Shown in pieces: positions 1 to 12,117 of a DNA stretch of 64,000 nucleotides. This stretch comes from Spisula solida. Its lineage: Eukaryota; Mollusca; Bivalvia; Venerida; Mactridae. Under the pieces are notes generated by a model. That model made no database searches. It saw nothing but the letters and a program-made list of their open reading frames with translations, and was not told the origin of the DNA. Every line of letters starts with the position of its first letter. Positions within the stretch are counted from its first letter, which is position 1. The stretch covers positions 49,828,722-49,892,721 of the forward strand of contig OX365952.1 of the NCBI GenBank assembly GCA_947247005.1. The letters are read 5' to 3'. The position numbers and the translations under genes were made by a program.

Positions 1-384
1 AATCGTACGACTACATTATCCGTACAAATATCGCAGAAAGTCGTACATGATTGTAGTGACCGTACCACGTACGTACAGCGGGTGGTCAGCTATTTGACAT
101 TTTTGTTTGCCAAATTTCTGCTGAAACTCTACTGATACTGAAGTCGTAGGATAAACTGTGACCAAGGTATAAGGTCATAATAAGGGCATGTTTTATCATA
201 CTCCTAGTTCATGTTTTTGAAGTCATAGTGAAGTTACTCAAGCACAGCTGGGCGAACAAGTTCTACACCAGCCAGGATACTGTTATGCTCCAAGGACGAC
301 TTATATACATGTAAGTACTCATTTTAAGTTGATGTGAACAAAGCAGCCTATGACGCGAAAATTTACATTTGAATGGCGGACAGT

Positions 385-505
385 GTAACCTCTGCAAATA
401 CTGTAGTGCAGAGACAATACAAAGCCACACAGAAACGGCAGTGCCTAGCCACCCATGCAAGAGTAAGACATAGAACGAACCATCCATACCCCACAAAATG
501 AGTAT
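385..505 (+). repeat. Dispersed repeat, shared with 7755-7870
   Basis: aaatactgtagtgcagagac, caaagccacacagaaac and acatagaacgaaccat recur with few changes at 7755-7870. Partial echoes lie at 2541-2600 and 2960-3010. Function unknown; likely a transposon fragment. Confidence 0.6.
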
Positions 506-2095
506 TTCAAACAAGCCTATAATACTCAATCCGGTTTTGTATGACAAGTTGTGAATGCATTACTTCGATCCAGTTTAGTATGCCCTCACGTAATAACGTA
601 CTTAAATGAATCGATCACATGCACATAAAACATTGTTTCCAATTAAGATGGGTGTGCCTACGATTTAACATAAATGATAGAATATTTGGTTGAAACTACT
701 TGTTCATATGAGCGTATTATACATTTGGTGGTTGTACGATTTAATATGTGAATTCGAAATAAATAAAAACTGTAGAAAAGGCGGAGAACACCAGATCTTA
801 TATAAGCATACCCCATATTATACTTATTGTACAGTTTTAACTGCATTTCCATTGTCATGTTTCATACGCGTGATATTGTGTACATAGTCATTAGACTAAT
901 TAATGTCATGTTTGTTGTTTCAATGTTTAACTGTTGAGGGCCTTACGGCAAATTGACAATTACGTCAAGTATTGTCAATCTATAAATAAAGTCTTTAATA
1001 TTATTATTGTATGTTCTAAAATATTTGATCAACTATTTTGCAGAGAAAATGGAAATAACGCACATAAGTATTTTTAATAAACGACATATAAACTAAGACA
1101 TTTTCCGGCGGCAAGTTTAAATAAAAAAATATGTTAGAGAATTATGACCTAAGGGTATGAAACAAATAGTCATTAGTTCTTTTCGTGAAAAAACAACAAT
1201 AATTAACACGATGCGGTAATTAATTTGCTGTTATTTTGTCCGATGGCAATATATTAATTAATCACAACTATGTTTTTCTGTTTTATACTCAATCAATGAT
1301 CGATGTGGTTAAACGCTGGGAGCGATGGAGTTGTATCCAAAATATGATTTGACGAAATAAAAAACTTTATCAAAAGATATATTTTACTGATGTAAGGGTG
1401 ATTTAATTAAAACTAAATACAGATAGATATTTTATTTCCTCCAATACAATGTCATGAAAAGTTAAACACAAACAATATACATTTTCACATACAAAAACAT
1501 GCAATACAAAACAGCCCCTACCCTAACGAAATATCCCCAAAAATGGTGTTGTCTGAACAGCGTCAGATGCCACTGTTGACAACCAGCAACAATCTCCAAA
1601 GGTACGTGTATAACGAGGCTACCTTTTAAGAGATTCCCAGGCTCCAAAGAAATAATAAAGTAAACGTACTTTCTTTGAGAAGCAAAATCCCATATGATAA
1701 CATACATACAATGCAACATATATAATTATGACAGAGGGGCAATTCAGTATAACACTCAATGAATCAAAGATTATGCTTCTTACATCATATACCAGATCAA
1801 TCACCAAATCAAAAAATGTATATCAGGAAAGAAATCCAATTGAAAACATATGTTGAACACAGAATCAAATATCAAATACAATTACAGCTAAATACAGCTC
1901 CTTATAAAACCAAATGATATGCTGACTATAACTTTAGAATGATACAATTACTAGAATACTTGATGTTGTCACTTAGTTTCGTTTCGTCCGAATTTTACTT
2001 TATTGTTTTTATACGGGATTTCATTCATTCGAGGGAGGCCGTTATGTGGCGACGCATTTTTTATCCTAATTAAATGCTGTTCTTGTACGGGGAAG

Positions 2096-2530
2096 TGTGT
2101 TCTCAAAATTTAAATTGATACTATATGTAATCTGAGCGTTGTACACAGTGTACCATTTTTATTTCTTACACTGGGACATTTACTGAATGCCAGAAAGATT
2201 AGTACAATGATAGAACCATCTTGATTTTAACTTGACAAATTCACATTCTTCTGACTTCAGAAAAACGAGAACGAACTTTTTTAACACTCTGTATATGCAC
2301 ATACAGGTTGTTAAAAAGTTCGTTCTCAAAATTTAAGTTTCAATAGTTTATTTTTCTGACGCCAGAAGAATGTACCATTTTCAAGTACAATTCCAGATGG
2401 CTCTGCCATGGTTCTAATCTTTCTGGCATTAAAAGTAGCCATTAGAGTATGAAATAATACATTGCGCACATACATTGGATTTTTGATAAAATTTATTATG
2501 AGATCGAACTTTTTAACACCCTGTGTATGC
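2096..2530. repeat. Fold-back repeat
   Basis: gttctcaaaatttaa at 2098 and 2325 and the hairpin ttttttaacactctgta / acaggttgttaaaaagttcg, with gaatgccagaaagatta against taatctttctggcatt, show an inverted arrangement. Small open frames here are by-products. Confidence 0.5.
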
Positions 2531-3721
2531 AGATATATCACAGACGTCGTACAGAAACAGCGACATCGTCAATAGCAACCCACACAAGAGACATACGCAG
2601 ACCAGGCCATCGGCATACTTCAAACAATCCTATTTACTGACTCTCCCAATTAATGACACACTGCAAGGTTTACTAATTTGTACTTTACCATAAAGTGAGG
2701 TAATTGCATATGATTCAAAGTTTATTGACATACTCATATTTACAAATACAAATATACAAACATTATATACATACATAGTACGCATAGACATAGCATGTTT
2801 GATGAACTTAGCAATATTTAGCCTTTTTGATTTTCTTTTAGGCGACATAAGGGAAATACATGTGTTAGAAGTGGGCCATGATATATTACCTAAATGATCA
2901 CTACCCTGATGTGAATGTACTGGGCGCCACATAGCACACCAACTGTAGCAATATTTGTGAACAGCAAACTCGAAGCCGTATACCCTAGCCACCCACACAA
3001 GAGAACACAGAAGGTACCGCCCAACCAAACCAAACGATGGTGCCGTACAGTATGAATGGAAACTGTAACTCTGCTATTTGTTTCGTGTGACGATCTTAAG
3101 ATGTCGCTCGTACATTGTAGTTGCGCAGAAGTAGCGCAAACATAACTATGTCATAAGTACAACACGTACTATAAATGGTAACTAGGTTGAAAAACTCCAA
3201 AACGGACAATTATAGTGGTAGTATGCACACCTTCTTAATGTTAAGTAGCTTCCAATACTTAGAGTTCGTTGATTTTTACCCAGTAGTTACTGCGAACTAG
3301 CGCAGCAAGAAAGATGCACAGACGGACAAACGAATCAGCGACTACACGTACGGTAGTAGCTCCCATATACCGCTTCTCAGAATTGTACTTTGTACTAGAT
3401 AATCGGACAGGGAATGCAGCACTCAACCGAAACAACCGAGCGCCAAAAAAACATCAAAACATCACATAGAAAAATTACACGGCACAAAATCCAACACTAC
3501 AAATAGGCGACTTTATAACAAAAATGAGCAGACAAGCCCAACGCAACTACAAAAGCACGATATCCCTTTTCAAAAGTCTGCCGCCTCATCAGTCAAAATT
3601 AACCGATGTAAGAGCCAGGTGACAAGAATATAACAAACGGACGACACGTATCACAAGGACAACCCACACAACCCAAAACAGAGACACTATAGAATACGAT
3701 CAATTTGATTGCAAGTACAGA

Positions 3722-4240
3722 GAGGGTACCGGTGCCAGTCAGCTGCAACGAGCAGAGAGGGTACCGGTGCCAGAACTGAGAGGGTACCGGTGCCGCGTCT
3801 AAACCGAAAGTAGGGTGTTTTTTAAGAAATGTGATGGAAGTTACCGAATAAAAGGCTTTTAGGGGCAAGATATGATCAACGGCTTTACGTCTGAGGTACT
3901 AGATATTTGCTATATTGAAGAAAAGTTGCATTTAAGCTTCATAAACATGGCTTGATGTTCATTCGCACGAATAGCCTCGGTCAACATTCCAGCCACGCCA
4001 GAACTTGTGAAAAATGATAGAATTATTTTAACAACAGGAACACAATGGTAAATCATCAGGGGGTTCCGTGGGCTATCGATTTTTATGCATAAACCGGTAT
4101 TTTGGACAAAAAAAATGATTTTCTTACCTCTCCTGTGGATCTTCGTCAATCGGATTCATTGTTTTGCACTGAGAGAGACCGGTGCCAGCACTGAGAGGGT
4201 ACCGATATATCATTTTGCACTGAGAGGGTACCGATACGGT
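3722..4240 (+). repeat. Dispersed 'ctgagagggtaccggtgcc' motif, six copies in two clusters
   Basis: Three copies at 3722-3796 and three at 4168-4238, each with the KpnI-like palindrome ggtacc followed by ggtgcc or gatac. The clusters are 370 bases apart. Confidence 0.6.
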
Positions 4241-4691
4241 TATACACCGTGGTCGGCCATCCAAACATATCAACCAACTAAAACACACCTTGAAAACGCC
4301 AGCCGATTTATTTCTGTTTACACTTAATATGCACTTTTCAATTGAAACCACACACACAACCCCGGGGAATGACCAGGAGTATTACTTTTGTTTTTTAAAC
4401 CCCTGGTAAAATCCCTGCCCCCAGGGCGATACGGATGGTAAAATCCCCGCGAATCGCCTCGCCCTATACCTCACGGGTATAGTATGTAATCATTGTAATG
4501 TATGTAATTATTTAGGCATTTCGGTCAAGTACGAGGGTCATTCACTATATCTGTAGACAATCGTTCTCATTTCATTATTATTGCGTTTTAACAATCATTT
4601 CTTATAGCATTACAAACAGTAACTTAGTACCAACAGTCAATACAAATTTATCTTGAATAGTGCAAACGAGTATCATGTCATCAGCCATTGT

Positions 4692-4763
4692 ATTACCATA
4701 GTAACGCGCTACCACCCCAACTGACGTAACGTGCTTTTTTCATTTGTTCAACTGGTTATAAAT
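4692..4763 (+). promoter_or_regulatory. Promoter-like cluster: RFX X-box, CRE and TATA
   Basis: attaccatagtaac (4692-4705) matches the RFX X-box GTNRCC-N2-RGYAAC with one mismatch. tgacgtaa (4722-4729) is a CRE variant. TATAAAT is at 4757-4763. Spacing is promoter-like and a start codon with fair context follows at 4915. Each motif alone is weak; the cluster is suggestive. Confidence 0.3.
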
Positions 4764-4914
4764 TCCGACTTAGTTAATGTACATTCCAATGTTTCTGCCA
4801 AATCATTACAAAATATAATCATGACATTTCATGAAATTATGAAGTTATTTGGACGTCTGAGTGTAAATTAAAAACGGTTTTATCAAGGCGAGTCGCGTTT
4901 TCAATAACGTCAAA

Positions 4915-5124
4915 ATGTCTATTTCTTTACGCAAGGAAATTCATACGACTATTGAATTGTGCATGGTGCTTGGAAAAACACAACAGACACACAAGAGCTG
5001 TTACAGAGAGCGAAGGGAGAACATACAGCATGCAGTGGTCTTGTGTTTATGTGGCAAAAATAAATTTCTGAAGCGCAGCATGGTATTGAAAACGGTACAG
5101 GGATGTGCAGACAGGCAAACGTAG
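4915..5124 (+). CDS. Unrecognised 69-residue ORF downstream of the promoter-like cluster
   Basis: ATG in context gtcaaaATGt, 152 bases after the TATA-like box. The product is Lys/Cys-rich (MSISLRKEIHTTIELC and so on), has no signal peptide or membrane segment, and resembles nothing known to me. It may be a first exon or chance. Reported only because of the motif cluster. Confidence 0.2.
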   Translation: MSISLRKEIHTTIELCMVLGKTQQTHKSCYRERRENIQHAVVLCLCGKNKFLKRSMVLKTVQGCADRQT

Positions 5125-5539
5125 CGACGTTTCATGCATCGTTCGTCGAAATATGCGAGGTGTTTTCATGTTAATATACAACCATTATGCCAAGCCTTAA
5201 TCCTTAACTTAGACTATATAAGATATTGTGGAAGATATGTAAAATCATACAAAAATTTGAATGTTTATGTTTATTTTTATGTTAATAACATACATGTATT
5301 TTCATTTCGGGCTACCCTTTGAGAAACAGCAAAACGTCAATTACGTCGCTGCCATCAGATAATAAATTGCGGTGTGTGGTGGTACTGGTATGGTGATATT
5401 TATATTTTAGCCATATTTTCTTTAAAAAAGCGTTGTTTTACGCAATATTTTCAGCAAGTGTGTCTGAAAGGCTGTAGTTAAACGTGATGTAGTTTGTTTT
5501 TCTCTGAATCATCGGATTTTAAAATGACTAACACAGTCT

Positions 5540-5888
5540 ACGAATTTATTGAATGACCCACGTATAACACATGAAAGTGCAAGCACTTGTTTCTAATGGG
5601 ATCCTGTGTTTTTGCTGAAGGGACATCTAGTAGAAGAGAACATTTGTGATACAAGGATTCCGGGTGCGTTACCCAAGCTCGTTCCGAATAGACTCTCTGG
5701 TTCTTTAACGTGCCCGCTGTATAGTACCGATACACGCGATACTACCTCTGGGTTTTCAACCAGTTCATCTCTAGTTGGGTGGGAAACACTGAAAAGCGTT
5801 TCAGAAAGGACCAAGTGTTCCGGTCGAGATTCGAACCAGGGACCTTTCGATCAGTAGTCAAGTGCGTTATCCACTCGACCACCATGCC
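5540..5888 (-). mobile_element. tRNA-derived SINE of a different family
   Basis: Minus-strand head GGCATGGTGGTCGAGTGGAT (A box) with GGTCCCTGGTTCGAATCTCG (B box), then a body with CACGTTAAAGAACCAGAG. Small open frames over it on both strands are read-through of this element. Confidence 0.7.
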
Positions 5889-6594
5889 ACACTTATAGTA
5901 ACGGCTATGTTTTCCCGCTATTTGGCGCGAAACAAGTCGCAAGAGTACGTGCCAAATAAATATGTAAATACAGTACATGTAAGTTTTTGTTAAACGTATA
6001 TACGTACTATGCCCATCTGAACAACCTACGTGACACAACTTCAATCATCTAGAAAGAATATTTTTAATCAATTCAGTAACTTCTACTTGTGGCATGTAAT
6101 AATGCAACAAAGATAATTTTTCACCTGCAATTTTATCACGATTGTTTTATTAACGGATGTTTTGCAAATGTGATCACAATGAGGATTGAATATAGTGTTG
6201 TTGTAGGCCTAACTTGTTCAGATTTGCTATAGTATATCTTTTTGCTTCGAACAAGTGCCAAAATGTCATAATCCAAGAAAGCATGTGCCGGTTGAGCCCA
6301 TTATCCACTTTAGTCTCAATATAATACCCGTTAATATTGTCACAAAATTTAAAGCAGAATCAAAGGAAATTGTTTGAATAAAAGTCAGTCATCCGGAAAT
6401 TCGCCTGTCCGACGGACTTGAAAGCCGAAAGATTTTGATACGGTCCGCCGTTTTTCAATCCGGAAATAGTCCAACTAACCGGCCTTTATTCACAACTGTC
6501 AAACTAAAAATGGCGACTGAATATCCGAAATGTTTTGCCAACTTCCGGAATGTCTGATTAAGTACAGACAAGGCCGATTTAACTTTTTGGTAAT

Positions 6595-7000
6595 TAAATG
6601 GCCATTATTATAAAATGTCATCGGCCGATTGGGCACAATCGCAATAGGCCTAGATGTTATATCCATAAACATTGCCACAAGATCATCCTATGATAATTGT
6701 TTGAACTACAGTACATACAAAGCTAATTTAACAGTTTGTGGTAACGCAAGGGCCATAATCCAAGAACGTCAGGGTCAATTGGGGGCCATAATCGAATTTC
6801 AGCTTTTTGACAGCTGGGACTAAATTGGACGGACCATTATCTCGTTTGGCTGTATGTTGGGCATTGTGCCTTGTATGTTGTATCTTTTATGAGTACTGCC
6901 TTCCCTATCCGACTTAATATTATATTTGTGGCCTAGATATTATGCCCATAAAAGTGTCAACAAGTTTGAAGATAATCCAATGAAAACTGTATGAAATAAG
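6595..7000 (+). repeat. Dispersed repeats with 'ggccataatcc' motif
   Basis: ccgattgggcacaatcgcaa, taggcctagatgttatatcc, gggccataatccaagaacgt and tggcctagatattatgccca. Inverted relatives occur at 30330-30400 (aatatctaggcccaatcggc). A 'gtcagacaggg' element lies inside at 6835-6933. Confidence 0.5.
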
Positions 7001-7292
7001 AGTACAGACACATTACTGGACACCACCGCCGCCCGTCCGCCAAGGATGTTTACATAATACACCCCGTTTTCAACCGGCGTATAACAATAAAGGATGGAGG
7101 TTTAAACATCCTAATGTAAAGGTATTTTATGTTTAACAAGGAAAAGGGAAATATTTGGAAACGGTCAATTTTGTAATCAAGGTAGGTATACCATCCATAT
7201 ATGTGGGCAGATAGTGTATGAGTGTTTCCCTTGGTTTGTAATAATACAATGAAGAACATGTTATAAATCGTCGCAAATCATATAAGAAATAA

Positions 7293-7373
7293 ACGAAAAC
7301 TGAAGAAGACTATTGAGTAGTCGAAACGTTGGTTAAAACTCAATAAAAGATATCCAACTGACCCGTTTTGTTC
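7293..7373 (+). other. Hammerhead-like three-helix motif
   Basis: CTGAAGA (7300-7306), a perfect 5-bp stem gacta/tagtc, then GAAAC (7323-7327) matches the hammerhead ribozyme core CUGANGA-helix II-GAAA. gttgg/ccaac could form helix III and acgaaaa/ttttgttcgt an imperfect helix I. The required cleavage triplet (GUH next to helix III) is not present, so activity is doubtful. Such motifs are known in Penelope-like and related retroelements. Confidence 0.35.
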
Positions 7374-7754
7374 GTGGGTTCCACTTTCCCACGCTTACTT
7401 GTCAAGAAATATACGATATCTAATCCAACTAATGCTACAAAGGGGTGATATTTCCATTAATTAACACTTTTATAACTTCAGAATGATGACAACAAATAAA
7501 TACATGTAGTGTAATGTATGCACATTTTATGCGTTATATGTCTTTTAACATAGCTGGAAGAAGAAGGGTCGAATAGTTACACAGGCATTTTACATCCCCA
7601 AGAGCACGATGTTCGTGAAGTTGGCAGGCTAGCGGCCTACAAGAGCACGTTGCTAGACAACTTTACAAGAGTGCAATTGGCGTCCGCCAATTTGAACAAG
7701 ACTGCGTTCAATAAACGCTTATTTATAAATGTCGAGAAGCCTTTGTCTAGCTAC

Positions 7755-7870
7755 TAAGTAAATACTGTAGCGCACAGACAATCCAAAGCCACACAGAAAC
7801 GACGGCAGCGCCTACTCACCCACGCTAGTGTCAGACACAGAACGAACCATTCACTCCCCCAAACAGTCAA
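7755..7870 (+). repeat. Dispersed repeat, second copy of the 385-505 sequence
   Basis: aaatactgtagcgcacagac, caaagccacacagaaac and gacacagaacgaaccatt match. Same orientation as the first copy. Confidence 0.6.
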
Positions 7871-8369
7871 TCAAGTGCCATACTTGTGTTGAAATGTTGG
7901 ATGCTGATACATTACTTTGTACTAAATGTGTCCATAATGGTAAATTAAGTTTGTCAAGTTTGAAAGCAATGCCTTGACAGACTACAAAAATAATTTTGTT
8001 TTACACAGCTTAAAAGTTTTGGTTAACGGACGCCGCGGACGGACATGACAATCGCTATATGCCGCTTGCATCAGTAGATGTCGGAGCAAAGAAAGAAACG
8101 ACACTTACTTGCATGTGAGGCAGAGGCAGCCTTTGTTGCATCTGTACAGTATATGGTGGGCCAAGGATAAGAATGCCCGCCAAGTGCTGATTTAGTCAGT
8201 TTTATCTATGCCTAAATGAAGGTTTGTTCATGACATGTATGTGAAAGAAAGATTGCTGTCAAACTAGGAGTTGTCAATTAGCCTCAATTACACTAGGTGA
8301 GGCTAATCTACTTTCGCTTTCGTTTTTTAACTGATTAGCCACACATGGTTAGTGTAATAAAAAGATAAC

Positions 8370-9390
8370 ATTTCAATTTTTATCATTTCAAAATGCTCTT
8401 GTGTAATGACGAACTTGAATATTTCAAACGTAACATAAATTTTCTCTTTGATTATAAGAATTATTTCATTTTTTGTGACTTCAAATATTCCAAAACGCTG
8501 TTTTATGTCGTTTACCCAGTGTCACTGTCACAGCTAAATTGCTATTGTAAATGTGTAATGCTTATTTTTCCTGTAGATTACAGGACTCGGCAATTATATA
8601 ATAAACTGAAACTGATTCGACCCTAACGATCGATAAAGCAAATGTTCCAATTGTTTGTGACACGTCAACGCCCAGACTACAACAGCGTCTGCAAGAGAAC
8701 CATTTGCAGTCACTGGAATGTTACCATGACCTAAGCGCTACGACAAGACTGTCTACTCTACCAACTTTCACGCAAACAGAATTAATGATGAAATATGTTT
8801 AAAGTAATTGTTCGCCTTGTTGATATTTTACTTGGTGTCTTTTTGCGACTTTGTATACTATTGTACAGTGATGTGCATTATTTGAATCAATATTCACCTA
8901 ACAGTAAATCTAGAATAAAACTATATAATGAGGAAAGTATAAATGATTTATTTATTTATTCTCAAAACTGTAACGAAATATCTATTTTATACACTGGAAA
9001 ACTTGAATAAATGTAGCTGTTGCATTCGTGATTAAAGTATAGGTATTGTTAATATGTGATAGCAATTTACATTATGCAACATTTTGGCCACGATCCCTTC
9101 CATATGTGTAAAAATCCATCTGAGTGTGCGTAATTGTGTCTATTAATATATTATAGATATCGTCTCGTATTTCCAAATGTTTACAAATCTAGCATATTTT
9201 CCCATATGTATGTATTTTACTACATGTGTAAGAAATGTCACTTGAAATCTCTTGGAACTGTTTCGGAAATGCTTGTAAAAACAATTTCTTGTTAGCCAAA
9301 GACTACTTTTATCAAAAATGGTAGGGTTGTGCAGAGTGTTTTCGTATTTTGCCTAACTAAAATGTTGTATGCGCTATTTTGATTTTGAAT
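8370..9390. other. AT-rich intergenic stretch
   Basis: Two open frames (8393-8626, 8795-9010) have compositions typical of AT-rich noise (Phe, Tyr, Ile, Asn) and no signal, domain or splice support. No repeat structure seen. Confidence 0.5.
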
Positions 9391-9439
9391 ATTATGACTA
9401 TAGCAGAGCTATTGTCAGATAATTGGCCCTAATAAGATA

Positions 9440-9770
9440 ACCAATGTGTACCAGGTATTTCTGTGTTCGGCTGGTCGAGCGCTGCCTACCCTGTCTTTAG
9501 GACTTCTGACAGCTAAAACTAGGTATTTCAGCCATTTTACTGTTAGAACTAGGTCATTCAGTCTCTGAATTCAGCTTTTTGATTGCTGAAACTGGTTCAT
9601 TTAGAATTTCGACAGCTTGGACATGGGAGGATCATAACTTGTTTAGTTGGGCATTGTGCCTTGTATTGTGATTTATGTTTTCTGTGCTCGGCTAGTTAAG
9701 GTGGGTATTGTGCCTTGTATGTCTTGTTATGTTTTCTTTGCCGAGTCCCTGTCTGACTTAATATTATCGT
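9440..9770 (-). mobile_element. Dispersed 'gtcagacagggaaggc' element, reverse, with internal duplication
   Basis: ttgggcattgtgccttgtat and gtgggtattgtgccttgtat lie in tandem, and the element ends ccctgtctgacttaatatta. Confidence 0.6.
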
Positions 9771-11116
9771 TTTAAGCTAAAATAGGCATTACGTCATTCA
9801 GACTCGTAGATAGTTGAAAGATTTCAGACCGTGAATATTTTACACGGATGATCGAATTACAAAATGGATGTTTTGAATCGAAACAAATATCGATAGCTTA
9901 TTAGTTTCAACAAAAAAAAACGTTAAAATGCTGTTATTATTGAACTTCAGAAAACACTCACCCGCCAGCAAATTCAACGTTATATCTCGAAAACGAACCC
10001 GGTTAGGGTATTTTTTATTCGATAATCAAAGACAATTTTAAAAAATGAACATAATGATGCAAAAAATATGGTGGTTTAGGTGAGGTTTTCTCTAGGAAAA
10101 GAAAAAAATCTGAAAAAACGGCCCTATTTTAACGCGTATTCGACGTGACGCGACGCCTGGAATATACCGTGGATTGTGTTATGATGCTCATTGTGACCAC
10201 TTTCATAATGACGTTAGGCAATATTGTGACCTCTAGTGACTCGCAAGGTTTTTCTAATATTTGACCTTGTGGCCTAGTCTATTCAATGATAATAGAAAAT
10301 CGGACAGGGAAGGCCGTACTCAACTTAACCAGCCGAGTTTGTCTAGAAAGTAGATAATAATAACCGCATTGAAGACAAGAAAAAATAAAGTAAGATATAT
10401 AAAACTTGCATAATTATAGCATTTTTATTTACATTTGATTCAGAATAAAGTAATACTTCAAAATGTTTCCCCAGTCGTCTCTCTCCAGTAGTTCTTCACT
10501 CAAACGTTTGGCTTATGATGATCTGCAAACATAAAATGGAACCGTGGAACCATGTGAGGATGTTGCATGATATATGAGAATGACATTTTAAGTCACGTAT
10601 ATCTCTCGCAAAACTTTTTTCCAATCACCCAGTAAATAGACTAAATGCAAAGATTATGATGTTTTCCACTTATGACCTATAATGGACAACAGAATGTCAG
10701 CTTTATCTGTCGAAATAGAATGCCAAAAAATCACATTTAGTAAAATGTATGGATGACAAAATACTGATTTTGCAAGAGTTGCTTCCCTTAGATTATAAAT
10801 TGTGCAATTTTTGTGAACAATTCATTATTTTGTAAACAAACCAACTGGAGTTTTTTTTTTCATCTTATTGTGTTTTTCACCTTTAGGGCTCAACTAAAGT
10901 GCTCAAAAGGCATGCCTCTTCAAATAGGTTACCAACTTATTGCTTTTTGAATATAGCCGTTTAAGGTCTAATGCGGCTTTAAGGCAAAAACAAGAATAGG
11001 GGCTTATGTCCGTAGGGGGTTCTGTCCTACACTCAGAAACCTATATATTACAAACTTCTGGTGTGGAATAAAGTACTCGTACATTCCAGTCTTGCCTCGT
11101 CGGAGATAAATATATA

Positions 11117-11393
11117 TCGCTGACTTAGAATTATAAGGTCGTAAGTACAAAATCATTATTTTGAGAAAACAAGAAAAAAACTGGCTTTTATATGGAAAAA
11201 CAAGCTTTTCAACTTCAGTTTGGTCAACATGACCACTTTCGATTTTCATAAAAATAGGCTCATAAGAAGCGCATTGAGATGTAAGTAGTACTTAGTAAGT
11301 AAATACTTTATTTAACGAGGCTATACATTTGGTTACTCAAGCTTCCATGTGGGCCTCAACTTTACTTACGACCTTCTAATTCTAAGCCAGCGA
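11117..11393 (+). mobile_element. MITE, 'gctggcttagaa' family, copy 1
   Basis: TIRs tcgctgacttagaattataa / ctaattctaagccagcga, with ggtcgtaagtac just inside. The body has tttggtcaacatgaccactt and cataagaagcgcattgagat. An extra 80 bases before the right TIR look like a nested insertion. It lies downstream of the lectin gene. Confidence 0.7.
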
Positions 11394-11837
11394 TTTCCGC
11401 GACCAGTCTCGACTCGTGGGAGATTAATATAAATGTTTAAAGTAAATATTGTAGATATTCGTAGCAGAATACTTTCTGCTTATGAAAACAAAGACCGAAA
11501 CGGTCTTTTAGACAAGAAGTCAGCTGTCAGATTCAAGGACGAAGTTAATGTGTTCGCACTATACCAGCGTCAGTGGTATTTTGGTACACGGTAAAGGTTG
11601 TTTTAGAACTTTTGAATATTACAAAAATAACTCAAACAGTAATGAATTTCATTGTAGAATATCGTCAATCTCATTCAACTCTGATCCCAACATTTGCTAC
11701 ACTCCTTTACGCTATCAGCAGGGTCACCGCACTTTCAGATTAGTGAAAATGCGATTCACATCGACATGACCCTATACGACGGAGTGTCGTCAGATACTAT
11801 ATCAGCGTAAAGTAGTGAAGCGTAATGTGGGTCTGCT

Positions 11838-11843
11838 TTTAAT
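11838..11843 (-). terminator. Possible polyadenylation signal of the lectin gene
   Basis: ATTAAA on the minus strand, 45 bases after the stop codon. This is the commonest variant of AATAAA. A perfect AATAAA lies further downstream at 11312-11307, but inside a MITE. Confidence 0.35.
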
Positions 11844-11887
11844 GAGATTTGAATATCGTATACTAGGCAAAACTTGAAAATGAATAC

Positions 11888-12117
11888 TTACGGGTATGAG
11901 ACACAGATGAAGGGGTAGTTGTTGACGCAATCCTCACTAGCTTGTTTATAGCTATTAGTACTATCACTGTACATACATTGAGATACAGAATCCTTTGTAG
12001 GTGCATTACCGCCACCCACCCAAAATGTGTTGTCCACAAATGTGCCGTCGAGATGTACCCATTGATTGGTTTTACCCACGTTAAGTGCTCCAATATGCGT
12101 ATTCACGTGTGATGAAA
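11888..12117 (-). CDS. C-type lectin gene, exon 4 (C-terminal half of the lectin domain)
   Basis: The acceptor cactacag is followed by TTTCATCACACG. It encodes VSSHVNTHIGALNVG, then WVHLDG, FWVGGGNAP, QCMYSD, EDCVNN and PFICVSYP, then a stop. The order W-x-H-L-D-G, Cys, Cys, F-I-C is the hallmark of the C-terminal half of a C-type lectin domain. The protein ends four residues after the last cysteine, so there is no transmembrane or tail region. Confidence 0.9.

Noticed and set aside
5593..6044. Several ORFs on both strands
   Set aside because: They read through the tRNA-derived SINE at 5540-5888.
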